The position numbers and the translations under genes are program-made. DNA of 64,000 nt from Nocardia caishijiensis NBRC 108228 (GTDB lineage: Bacteria > Actinomycetota > Actinomycetes > Mycobacteriales > Mycobacteriaceae): NCBI RefSeq assembly GCF_001612825.1, contig NZ_BDBE01000029.1:1-64000 (forward strand). Reading direction: 5' to 3'. The notes under the pieces are model-generated. The model made no database searches, was not told the origin of the DNA, and worked only from the letters and a program-made list of their open reading frames with translations. Shown piece after piece: positions 47,859 to 56,511 of the stretch (within the stretch, counting starts at the first letter, position 1; each line of letters starts with the position of its first letter).

Positions 47859-48182
47859 TCAGATCGGGGGCAGGCTCAACGAGCTACCTGCGGCCGCGAC
47901 CCTCGCCTCAGATGCCTCATCGTTCGCAGCGAGCTGCGTGGAGCTGTCCTTCAACAGGCCCGACGCTTCCATCAGGAGAGTCTGCTGACGCTGAGCCTTC
48001 TCCTGGTACCGAGTCATGAGGTTGACAAAAGCCTTCGCCGCGAGGCCATCCCACAGCGAGGGAACCAGCGAAGCCACTTCGTCGTCGATGTTGCCGATCG
48101 CGGCCTGCAGCGTGGCGTGTACCTCTTCGAAGTTCTTCGACTGACTATCGATGCCTACGGCATCAACGAGTACTTCACCCAT
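47859..48182 (-). CDS. WXG100-family Esx protein (EsxU position)
   Basis: A 107-residue helical protein from the ATG at 48182 (GAGGAG upstream; the frame opens at 48221). The helix-turn-helix has a WxG turn in PSLWDGLAAKAF. It lies just upstream of the other Esx gene, as esxU and esxT do in mycobacterial ESX-4, and the pair should form the secreted dimer. A 295-base gap upstream (48183-48477) with no gene separates the pair from the rest of the locus and may hold their own promoter. Confidence 0.82.
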   Translation of the reverse strand: MGEVLVDAVGIDSQSKNFEEVHATLQAAIGNIDDEVASLVPSLWDGLAAKAFVNLMTRYQEKAQRQQTLLMEASGLLKDSSTQLAANDEASEARVAAAGSSLSLPPI

Positions 48183-48477
48183 TTTCAACTCCTCGTGTTC
48201 CCGTGTCGGCGCGATCTGCACCTTCTACTGACTTAGACGTTGCTCGTACCGAGTTGGTTCCATCGGATTTGCAAGGATCTCGATCCGGGTGCGGCCGCTG
48301 GCCGACCTACCGTTCTGACCGGTCACCGACTACAGCGGGCTGACCAGAAGTCGACGGAGATTCCCCACGAAGCCTAGATTAGTCCCCTTCCCCCATCCGC
48401 CCCCGCTCCTCGGATACCGAGCTTCGCAGTGGAGAATACCGAACTTGCACCGGCAGCGCCAGCAGGTGCGGCCTCCG

Positions 48478-49926
48478 CTACTGCTGCACCCGGAGTGCCC
48501 CGACTACCTGCTCGCAGGCCGGTAGCACCCCTTCCCAACCTCCTTGCCCGTACTGGCAGCCCACGCTCACCTGCACTCCGCGTTCGACCAAGACCTGCCA
48601 ACGCACGGTTGAACCGTCCGCGGGACGCTCCTCGTAGGAGAGGCCGGGACGCCCGGCGAAGACGACGTCACGGCGTATTTCCGAGACCGTCCCGGCGGGC
48701 TTCTTCTTGATCAGAGCCTCCAGGTCGGCAGCGACTTCGTCGTAGCCCGCCCCTGCCGTGAGAGCTTCCTGGATGACTGTGATGCGTTGGCGGGGGCCGG
48801 AACCGGGGGTCAGATCGGCGCGGGTGGGGTCGGTGGCCGGAGTGCGGTGCCAGCCGACCGGGATCATCAGTTCGACGCGGCCGAGCTGTTCGGTCACGGG
48901 CGTGGGCGCTTTCGTCGTCGTGGTGGGCCGGGGCGGGGCCTGCGGCGACGAGCTGACGACGGTCGTGGTGGTGGGGCCGCTGGCGGCGGCTTGTTGATCG
49001 GTGGAGCCGCCGAGAAAGAAGAAGCCACCGATCGATGCGGCTGCGATGACGGCGGCCAGGGCCGCGGCGCCGAGGTACAGGGGGCGCCGGTCCACTGGGT
49101 TGGTGGCGGCGGCTCTGGCGCGCAGGGGTTGCATCCACTCGGCGGCGGGGTCGGGTGGGATGCGGGGTGTGTAGGTGGGGCCGGTCGGGATCGGGCGGGC
49201 GAGGTCGGCTCCCGTCAAGTGACTCAACGGAACCTTTGCGCCACATATCCTTTCGACCGCCTCGGCCACCGCGTCGCGGACCGATGGGCCGGTGGCGCCG
49301 ACGACCTGCACCACGTCGACGGGCCGGTCGGCGAGCAATCTCGTGAGCAGCTCGTCGAGCCGGTGACGGCCTTCGTCGGAATCCAGTTCCGCGGCAGCGA
49401 GGTTCGGTTCGGCGTCGACGGCCTCGACGTGGGTGCCGTTCACGTCGTAACCCACGGTGGCGGCGGTGGTCGACAGCAGGCCGAACTCGATCACGGCGGT
49501 GCGGCGGCTACGGCGGGCCGCCGGGTCGACGGCGGAGGCGTGCACAGCGCACGACTCGAACACCACCTCGTGTGCGAATTGTCCTGCGGCAGCGGCGAAC
49601 AGGTCGAGGGTGCGTTGACCCCACGCCGTCGGGTGCACGACGACGAAACGCTCGCACGCGGCCGGGATCCGCAGGGCGTCGACGATGGCGGCGAGCACGG
49701 CCGACAATCCTTGCACCGCCGAGGGCATGCGTGGCGGCAGGGCGATCCGGTCGCAGGTCAGGTACTGCACCGCCGACACCACCTGGGTGGGTGGGGTCAG
49801 CGGCTCCCCGACGACCAGGTCGGAATTGTTGCTGCCCAACACGATCGACGGAACGACATCCCAGTGGGTGGTGTCGCCACGCGCCCACACCTTGGCTTCG
49901 CTGACAACCAGCTCGACGACGGTCAT
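48478..49926 (-). CDS. Type VII secretion-associated protein, Rv3446c family
   Basis: A 482-residue protein from the ATG at 49926, overlapping the eccC stop (ATGA). Residues ~1-280 have an actin/Hsp70-like (ASKHA) layout: a first domain with FVVVHPTAWGQRTLDLF, then TAVIEFGLLSTTAATVGYD as a second phosphate-like strand pair. One helix (~292-314, YLGAAALAAVIAAASIGGFF) is followed by a Thr/Pro spacer and an outer C-terminal domain (~360-482) with GRVELMIPVGWHRT. The position and this C-terminal domain match Rv3446c of ESX-4. It is the third membrane ASKHA-like protein in the window. Confidence 0.82.
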   Translation of the reverse strand: MTVVELVVSEAKVWARGDTTHWDVVPSIVLGSNNSDLVVGEPLTPPTQVVSAVQYLTCDRIALPPRMPSAVQGLSAVLAAIVDALRIPAACERFVVVHPTAWGQRTLDLFAAAAGQFAHEVVFESCAVHASAVDPAARRSRRTAVIEFGLLSTTAATVGYDVNGTHVEAVDAEPNLAAAELDSDEGRHRLDELLTRLLADRPVDVVQVVGATGPSVRDAVAEAVERICGAKVPLSHLTGADLARPIPTGPTYTPRIPPDPAAEWMQPLRARAAATNPVDRRPLYLGAAALAAVIAAASIGGFFFLGGSTDQQAAASGPTTTTVVSSSPQAPPRPTTTTKAPTPVTEQLGRVELMIPVGWHRTPATDPTRADLTPGSGPRQRITVIQEALTAGAGYDEVAADLEALIKKKPAGTVSEIRRDVVFAGRPGLSYEERPADGSTVRWQVLVERGVQVSVGCQYGQGGWEGVLPACEQVVGALRVQQ

Positions 49927-52900
49927 TCCGGCTGCGGCATCCAGGCGGTCTGGATCAGCCCCTCGCCGTTCCGGGTGACGAACATGCCCCGGCCCGGCGG
50001 CTTGAGGCTCGGCCGAGTCGTACCGGCCAGGACGCCTTCGTCGCGGCTGCAGCTCATGATGAGCGCGGACGAGCCGAGGTCCTTCATGCGCGCCAGCGTC
50101 GCCTCGTACATGGCGCGGCCCGCACCACCGGAACGCCGGGCGATGATGAGGTGGAAGCCGAGGTCGCGGGCGTGCGGCAGGTGCTCGACCAGCGCCGAGA
50201 CGGGGTTGCCCTGTGACGTGGCGACCAGATCGTAGTCGTCGACGATCACATACAGTTGCGGCCCGCTCCACCAGGAGCGCTCACGCAACTGCTGCGGCGT
50301 GACCTCGGGTCCCGGGGTCCGTTTGGCGACATAAGAGGCCAGGTCCCTCATGTTCTGGGTGAACTGCGGTGCGGTGGAACCGTATCCGGCCTGGTAGCCC
50401 TCGGGGATCAGGCCGAGCATCGTGCGACGGTAGTCGCCGACGATGAAGCGGGCCTCGTTCGGTGAGTTGGCCGCGGCGATGCCGTCGATGATCGAGCGCA
50501 GCAGCGTCGTCTTACCCGACTCGGAATCGCCGATGATGATGAAGTGCGGGCTCTCGGCGAAGTCGATGAACACCGGGGCGAGCTCGGCCTCGTTGATACC
50601 GATCGGGATCCGCGTGCACTTGGTGTTGCGCTCGACCCGAGACGGCCAATCGCCTGCCAGGTACAGCAGCTGTTCACGCGGCAGCTGCTCGGGCAGCATC
50701 CGCACCTGGGGAGCGGGGCGGCCCGGAGTCATCCGGCCGATCGTCTCCACCGCGGCGGCGACCGCCTGGCCGAGGTTCGCCGGATCGGCGGAACCGTCGA
50801 TGCGCGGCAGCGCGGTGAGCATGTGCAGGCACTCGGCAGTCATGCCGCGACCCGAACGGCCCTGAGGCACAAGGGAAGCGAACTTGCGGCCGAGGTCGGA
50901 ATCCATCGGGTCGCCGAGGCGGAGCTCGATGCGGGTACCGATCTGGTCCTTGAGCGCGGGACGGGCCTCGGCCCAGCGGTTCAGCGCGATCACCACGTGC
51001 ACGCCGTAGGACAGGCCCTGCACGGCGATGTTCATGATGGGCTGCTCGAGGGCGTCGAAGTCCTGGCGGATCGAGCCGAAGCCGTCGATCACCAGGAAGA
51101 CATCGCCGAACGGGTCTTCGTGCGCACCCGCGGCCGCAGGACTCGACGACGGGTCGACGGAACGCAGACGGCGGAACTCGACCATCGACTCGATACCGAG
51201 CTGCCGGAACCGCGCCTCGCGTGTGCGGATGATGGTCGTCATCTCGGAAATCGTGCGCCGCACCAGGTTCTCGTCGAGGCGGCTGGCGACCGAACCCACG
51301 TGCGGCAGCCCGGCCAGACCCGTCAGCGTGCCACCACCGAAGTCGAGGCAGTAGAACTGCACCTGCTCTGCGGTGTGAGTGAGCGACATCGCCATGATCA
51401 TCGAACGCAGCGCGGTCGACTTACCCGATTGCGGACCACCGACGACGGCCACGTTGCCGCGCGAACCCGACAGGTCGACGACGAACGGGTCGCGACGCTG
51501 GTCGTACGGGCGGTCGACGATGCCCATCGGCGCGCGCAGTGTGGCGACGGCGGAGTATTCGCCGGTGAGGATCGACCTCGGGATCAGCTGATCCAGGGTC
51601 GGCGCCTCGTCCAGCGGCGGCAACCAGATCTCGTGGGCCGGTCGCCCGTGACCCTGGATGCGGGAGACGAGCATGTTCAGATTCGACATCTGGTCGTTCT
51701 CGTCGCCCGTCGGCTCCGGCTCGTAGGACGCCTCCACCGGCAGTGGTACGCGGTCAGATGTGCGGAAGTCGACGTGGGTGGCGCTGAACGGGCGAGCGTT
51801 GACGTCGATCTCGCCGCCGACGATGCCCGCGCTGGTGACCTCGCGCTGCGAACCACCGCCCACGTACGTGCCGGAGACGTAGGAAGCCTGGAAGCGCTGG
51901 ATCTCGCCGGAGTCGGCCTTGAGGTAACCACCACCGGGCGAGTTGGGCAGGTTGTAGGCGTCGGGGACGCCGAGGACCTGACGGGACTCGTTGGCGGAGA
52001 AGGTTTTCAGGCCGATGCGATAGGACAGGTGCGACTCGAGGCCCTTGAGCTTGCCCTCTTCCAGACGCTGGGAGGCGAGCAGCAGATGCACGTGCAGCGA
52101 GCGGCCGAGGCGGCCGATCATCACGAACAGTTCCGCGAAGTCGGGGTGCTGGGTGAGGAGCTCGGAGAACTCGTCGAGCACGACGAACAGGGCGGGCAGC
52201 GGGTCGAGGTCGGCGCCCGCGGCACGGGCCTTCTCGTACTCGGAGACGTTGGCGAAGTTGCCCGCCTGCCGCAGGACTTCCTGGCGGCGGTTCATCTCGC
52301 CTGCCAGGGCGTCTTTCATACGGTCGACGAGGTCGGCCTCGTCTTCGAGGTTGGTGATGACGGCGGCGACGTGCGGAACACCGTCGAGGCCGAGGAAGGT
52401 GGCACCACCCTTGAAGTCGACCAGGACGAGGTTGAGCTGGTCGGGGGAATGGGTGGCGAGCAGGCTGAGCACGAGGGTGCGCAGGAATTCGGACTTACCG
52501 GAACCGGTGGCGCCGATGCAGAGGCCGTGCGGGCCCATGCCGTTCTCGGCGGCTTCCTTGATGTCGAGTTCCACGGGGGCACCGTCGGCGCCGAGACCGA
52601 AGGGCACGCGCAGACGTTCGCGGCCGTAGCGGGGGCGCCACGCGCTGGCGGGGTTGAAATTGCCGATGTCGCCGAGATTCATCAGCTGCGCCCAGGTGGT
52701 GATGGCCTCGGACTCGTCGGTCTCCACATCGCTGCTGCGCTGGGTGGCGGCGCGGTAGGGGGCGAGGCGGCGGGCGGCCTGCTGCGCCTGCTCGGCGCTG
52801 ACGCGGTCGATGGTGGCGAAGCGTTCCTGATTGCCGGTGGCACCTCGGCCGAGGCATTCCCCGTTCTCGACCACCATCTTGATGCCGCGCGAAACAGCCA

Positions 52901-53960
52901 GGCGCGGTGCGTAATTGCACAGGTCGATGATGGTGACACCCTCGAAACCGGATTCGCGCAGCTGATCGTCCTCGGCTTCGAGCAGACCGCCGTCGACCAC
53001 GATCACCACGTGCACCATGTTCGGGTTGTTCGGCTGGTTACGCGAGTAGCGCACCCGGTTGCCGAGCAGCGGGTGCAGGCCCGACATCGCCTCGCGGATG
53101 GAGCCGTAGAACATGCGCTGGGTGCCGACGCCGTCGGTCACCTCGGGGTGCTGGGTGTGCGGCAGCCACTTGGTCCATTCCCATTCCCGGGCGGTGTCGG
53201 GGCCACACACGACCGCGACCAGCACCTGGTCGGGAGCCTGGAACATGCACAGCTGCAACAACATCGCGCGCGTCATGTCGCGGGCCTGGGCGCGGTCACC
53301 GTCGAGGGCGATGGTGCCGAAACCCTTCACGGCGATGGCCGTCGGCAGGTCGGGGACGGTGGAATGCGCGCGGACGAAACGGCGGAGGGAGACGGCCGCG
53401 ATCGGTTCGAGTTCTTCGACGGGCCCGGTCTCGGGGGCGACGAGGCGGGTCGCGAGGCGCTGGCCGCCCAGACCGATGCGGGCGTGGCAGAAGTCCTTGT
53501 CGCCGGAGCGGCGTTCCCACATGCGGCTGGTACCGGCGAGCATCCAGATCAGACCGGGTTCGGGGTGACTCCACTCGACGGCGGCGCGTTGCTGCGTGGC
53601 GGTCTCGTCGACGTCCTTGCGGACCTGATCGAGGTAGCGCAAGTAGTCTTTACGGTCTTCGTTGGCCTCGGCGGCCTTGGCGCCCTTGCCGTTTCCCTGG
53701 CCGAACATGGTGACCATCGACATGATCATCATCAGCGGGAACATCATCGACATCGGGTTGCGCATCATGTCGCCACCCTGGGTGAACATCAGCGCCATCA
53801 TGCCGACCATGCCGACCACCATGACCACCGGCATCAGCTTCATCAGCAGATTGCCGGGCGTGATGCGGGGGATCTCGGGCGGCGGCTGCAGGGTGACTTC
53901 GCCACCGGGCGTGCGCGGCATCTCGCGCCGCGCACGGCGCTGGAACCGGACTGTGCTCAT
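49923..53960 (-). CDS. eccC4: Type VII secretion ATPase EccC (ESX-4)
   Basis: A 1345-residue motor of the ESX-4 secretion system in the inner membrane. Two N-terminal helices (~38-60 and ~69-87, Met-rich) precede three FtsK/SpoIIIE-type ATPase domains with Walker A GATGSGKSE (~484), GGPQSGKST (~840) and GDSESGKTT (~1143); domain 1 has the Walker B ALFVVLDEFSELL. It recognises the secretion signal of Esx substrates through the last domain. The ATG has GGGGGAG upstream, and a minus-strand TACACT at 54015-54020 is a possible -10. It heads the minus-strand arm of the locus and is coupled to the Rv3446c-like gene. Confidence 0.96.
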   Translation of the reverse strand: MSTVRFQRRARREMPRTPGGEVTLQPPPEIPRITPGNLLMKLMPVVMVVGMVGMMALMFTQGGDMMRNPMSMMFPLMMIMSMVTMFGQGNGKGAKAAEANEDRKDYLRYLDQVRKDVDETATQQRAAVEWSHPEPGLIWMLAGTSRMWERRSGDKDFCHARIGLGGQRLATRLVAPETGPVEELEPIAAVSLRRFVRAHSTVPDLPTAIAVKGFGTIALDGDRAQARDMTRAMLLQLCMFQAPDQVLVAVVCGPDTAREWEWTKWLPHTQHPEVTDGVGTQRMFYGSIREAMSGLHPLLGNRVRYSRNQPNNPNMVHVVIVVDGGLLEAEDDQLRESGFEGVTIIDLCNYAPRLAVSRGIKMVVENGECLGRGATGNQERFATIDRVSAEQAQQAARRLAPYRAATQRSSDVETDESEAITTWAQLMNLGDIGNFNPASAWRPRYGRERLRVPFGLGADGAPVELDIKEAAENGMGPHGLCIGATGSGKSEFLRTLVLSLLATHSPDQLNLVLVDFKGGATFLGLDGVPHVAAVITNLEDEADLVDRMKDALAGEMNRRQEVLRQAGNFANVSEYEKARAAGADLDPLPALFVVLDEFSELLTQHPDFAELFVMIGRLGRSLHVHLLLASQRLEEGKLKGLESHLSYRIGLKTFSANESRQVLGVPDAYNLPNSPGGGYLKADSGEIQRFQASYVSGTYVGGGSQREVTSAGIVGGEIDVNARPFSATHVDFRTSDRVPLPVEASYEPEPTGDENDQMSNLNMLVSRIQGHGRPAHEIWLPPLDEAPTLDQLIPRSILTGEYSAVATLRAPMGIVDRPYDQRRDPFVVDLSGSRGNVAVVGGPQSGKSTALRSMIMAMSLTHTAEQVQFYCLDFGGGTLTGLAGLPHVGSVASRLDENLVRRTISEMTTIIRTREARFRQLGIESMVEFRRLRSVDPSSSPAAAGAHEDPFGDVFLVIDGFGSIRQDFDALEQPIMNIAVQGLSYGVHVVIALNRWAEARPALKDQIGTRIELRLGDPMDSDLGRKFASLVPQGRSGRGMTAECLHMLTALPRIDGSADPANLGQAVAAAVETIGRMTPGRPAPQVRMLPEQLPREQLLYLAGDWPSRVERNTKCTRIPIGINEAELAPVFIDFAESPHFIIIGDSESGKTTLLRSIIDGIAAANSPNEARFIVGDYRRTMLGLIPEGYQAGYGSTAPQFTQNMRDLASYVAKRTPGPEVTPQQLRERSWWSGPQLYVIVDDYDLVATSQGNPVSALVEHLPHARDLGFHLIIARRSGGAGRAMYEATLARMKDLGSSALIMSCSRDEGVLAGTTRPSLKPPGRGMFVTRNGEGLIQTAWMPQPE

Positions 53961-54014
53961 GGTCGAAGACTCCCCCTGCTTGACTACTCGCTTGTCTGTC
54001 CTCGCGACGGGCTC

Positions 54015-54020
54015 AGTGTA
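54015..54020 (-). promoter_or_regulatory. Putative -10 box of eccC
   Basis: TACACT on the minus strand, 54 bases upstream of the eccC ATG in the divergent eccC/eccD gap. No -35 was confirmed. Confidence 0.3.
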
Positions 54021-54041
54021 GAGGTCGCGGCCGACATGTCG

Positions 54042-54047
54042 TATGGT
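54042..54047 (+). promoter_or_regulatory. Putative -10 box of eccD
   Basis: TATGGT on the plus strand in the eccC/eccD gap, about 100 bases upstream of the likely eccD start. It is next to the minus-strand box, so the two arms of the locus could be co-regulated. Confidence 0.3.
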
Positions 54048-54145
54048 TCGTCAGGCATTCTGCTGTCCGAACGGTGGGTTCCGCAAACTGTCGGCCGCTG
54101 ACCGGTCGAGCGGAAACGCGAGGTAGAGACGGAGTTGGGGGAGTT

Positions 54146-55612
54146 TTGACGCACGCGCGACTCGATCATGTGGAAGAAGATTCCGCGCGCGGAATCGTTC
54201 GCGCACCCGACCTTGCCCGGGTGACGATTCTGGCCAAGCACACGCAGGTCGACATGGCGATCCCGGTGGACGTTCCGGTCGCGCTGGTCATCCCAAGCGT
54301 GGTCGACATGGTCGCCGCGCACAGCCGCTCCAACGACTTCGACAACGACGGCGAACGCTACGAACCCGCCGAATGGGTGCTTGCCCGCATCGGCCACCCG
54401 CCCTTCTCCAACTCGCTGAGCCTCGGCGAACACGGCGTGCGCGACGGTGAGCTGCTGATGCTCGAAAGCGCCTCGCACACCGCGCCGACACCGCTGTTCG
54501 ACGACATCATGTACAACGTCGCGATCGCCGACGCCGAGCACTACCGCAGCTGGACACCCAAGACCGCGCGCATCACCGGTTCGGTACTGGCCGCACTGAC
54601 GATGCTGGTCGGCTGCTTCGGCCTGCTCGCCGCCCCCGACGGCGTGCCGTTCTGGGTGAGCGGATCGCTGGCCCTGTTCGTCGCGGTGCTGTGCGTGATC
54701 GCCGGAACCGTGCTCAGCCGCATGTACGGCGACACCTCCGCCGCGCTCGTCCTCGGCGGGTGTGCCCTGCCGACCGCGTTCACCGGCGGCATGATGCTGG
54801 TGCCCGATCATTACGGGTGGGCGAACCTACTGCTCGGCGCCGCCCTGTTCGGCGCGACAGCGGTGCTCGCGTGGCGGGTGACCGGGGTGGGTCTCGCGCT
54901 GTTCATCGGCGCCGCGGCGGTGTCGGTGTTCGTCGTGCCCGCCGCTCTGGTCGGCCTGCTCACCGATCAGCCGGTGAAGGCCATCGGCGCGGTTGTCGCG
55001 GCGCTGGCGCTGGCGGGTCTTTCCCTCGCCCCGCGTGTTTCGATGCTGCTGGCCAAGTTGCCGCTGCCGCCGGTCCCCTCCCCCGGCACCCCGATCGACC
55101 CCACCGAGGACGATCCGGACGACCACCGCGCCCTGCCGACGCTCGACAACCTGCGCGCCCGTTCGGAGCGGGCACGCAACTACCTCGCCGGTCTGGTGAG
55201 CGCGACCACGCTGGTCACCGTCGTCGGCGCGCTGTTGGCGACCGATCCGTCCGCCGACGACCCGTACTGGCCGGGCATCGCGTTGGCGCTGGTGTCGGCC
55301 GTGGTGCTGATGTTCCGCAGCCGCACCTACGCGGGCGCCGAGCAGGCCGTCGTGCTGATCGCGGGTGGTTCGGCGATCGTGCTGCTCATGCTGATCGGTG
55401 TCGCGGTCGGGATGGAACAGCCGCTAATCGTGTTCGGCGCCGCGCTGGTGATCCTGGTCGCCGCGCTGGTCATCGGCCTGATCATGCCCAACCAGTCCGC
55501 CACCCCACCGATGCGCCGGGCCGCGGAACTCATCGAGTACGGCTTCGTAGCCGCGGTGCTGCCGCTGGTGTTCTGGGTGGCCGATCTCTACTCACTGGTG
55601 CGCGCTCTCTAG
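54146..55612 (+). CDS. eccD4: Type VII secretion membrane protein EccD (ESX-4)
   Basis: A ~488-residue membrane core of the ESX-4 channel. The N-terminal ~90 residues form the cytoplasmic ubiquitin-like domain (VTILAKHTQVDMAIPVDV, GEHGVRDGELLML), followed by about eleven transmembrane helices. The start is uncertain: the frame opens with GTG at 54074; TTG at 54146 has GGGGGAG just upstream and gives THARLDHVEED; a GTG at 54170 is also possible. It is divergent from eccC and ends at a strong terminator before the channel gene. Confidence 0.93.
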   Translation: MTHARLDHVEEDSARGIVRAPDLARVTILAKHTQVDMAIPVDVPVALVIPSVVDMVAAHSRSNDFDNDGERYEPAEWVLARIGHPPFSNSLSLGEHGVRDGELLMLESASHTAPTPLFDDIMYNVAIADAEHYRSWTPKTARITGSVLAALTMLVGCFGLLAAPDGVPFWVSGSLALFVAVLCVIAGTVLSRMYGDTSAALVLGGCALPTAFTGGMMLVPDHYGWANLLLGAALFGATAVLAWRVTGVGLALFIGAAAVSVFVVPAALVGLLTDQPVKAIGAVVAALALAGLSLAPRVSMLLAKLPLPPVPSPGTPIDPTEDDPDDHRALPTLDNLRARSERARNYLAGLVSATTLVTVVGALLATDPSADDPYWPGIALALVSAVVLMFRSRTYAGAEQAVVLIAGGSAIVLLMLIGVAVGMEQPLIVFGAALVILVAALVIGLIMPNQSATPPMRRAAELIEYGFVAAVLPLVFWVADLYSLVRAL

Positions 55613-55625
55613 CCTCCGCGTGGAC

Positions 55626-55675
55626 GGGGCTGCCTCCCAACGGGATTCGGCCGGTGGGGTGGGCAGCCCCTTTTT
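55626..55675 (+). terminator. Rho-independent terminator after eccD
   Basis: GGGGCTGCC at 55626-55634 pairs with GGCAGCCCC at 55662-55670, followed by TTTTT. It separates eccD from the channel gene, so the two are probably different transcription units. Confidence 0.75.
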
Positions 55676-55758
55676 CATAGCCCGAGCGCTGTCGTCGGCG
55701 GCCGTTCGGGCGCGCTACTGTCCTGCTCAGACGGTGTAACCCAGCGAGGCAGGTAGCG

Positions 55759-56511
55759 ATGACAACGACGACCGAGCGCCCGCTCACCCGGCGGCAACGC
55801 TGGGAGCGGCGCACCAACCTGCCGCTGATGCTGCTCGCGATCGCGTTCCTGGTCGTCTACGCCTGGCGGGTGCTCGACACCCAGGCCTCCCCCACGCTCG
55901 ACGTCACGCTCATCTGGGCCGATATCGCGATCTGGGCGGCGTTCGCGGTCGATTTCGCGGTGCGACTCCACCTTTCGACCGACCGTGGCCGTTTCGTCCG
56001 CAAACATCCACTCGACCTGCTGGTCGTGCTGGTTCCGCCGTTCCGGCCGCTGCGACTGCTCCGCGTGGCGCTGCTGTTGCTCGACAGTCTCAACCGCGCG
56101 ACCAAACCGCGCACCCGGCTGATGACGTTCGTCGGGACGAGCTCGCTGCTCATCCTGCTGCTGTGCAGCCTGGCGTTCTTCGACGCCGAGTACGGTGCGC
56201 CCGACAGCAAGATCAAGTCCTTCGCCGACGCGCTGTGGTGGTCGGCGGTCTCGGTGACCACCGTCGGCTACGGCGACGTCTACCCCGTGACCACCGAGGG
56301 CCGCCTGGTGTCGCTGGTGCTGATGACACTGGGCATCGGCCTGATCTCCTTCGCCATCGGCACCATGACCAGCTGGGTGGTCGAACAGCTCAAAACCGTC
56401 GACGAGGCCGCCGACCGCACCGAACGCACCCTCGCCGAACTGGTCGAGGAGGTGCGTTCGCTGCGCGCCGAGGTGGCCGAACTGTCCGGCAACCGGAAAA
56501 CGGGCGGCTAG
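55759..56511 (+). CDS. Voltage-gated-type potassium channel
   Basis: A 250-residue six-helix cation channel. The selectivity filter is TVGYGD (T168-D173); an S4-like helix with spaced arginines (FRPLRLLRVALLLL) precedes S5, and the cytoplasmic C-terminus is a predicted coiled coil (RTLAELVEEVRSLRAEVAEL) that suits tetramer assembly. It lies where mycP, the locus protease, is found in mycobacterial ESX-4. Whether it has any link with secretion is unknown; it may simply be a neighbour. It converges with eccB, overlapping by 4 bases. Confidence 0.9.
   Translation: MTTTTERPLTRRQRWERRTNLPLMLLAIAFLVVYAWRVLDTQASPTLDVTLIWADIAIWAAFAVDFAVRLHLSTDRGRFVRKHPLDLLVVLVPPFRPLRLLRVALLLLDSLNRATKPRTRLMTFVGTSSLLILLLCSLAFFDAEYGAPDSKIKSFADALWWSAVSVTTVGYGDVYPVTTEGRLVSLVLMTLGIGLISFAIGTMTSWVVEQLKTVDEAADRTERTLAELVEEVRSLRAEVAELSGNRKTGG

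Noticed and set aside
50544..54101. A 1185-codon open frame opposite eccC
   Set aside because: It mirrors eccC codons and has no recognisable domain; eccC itself carries three clear ATPase domains.
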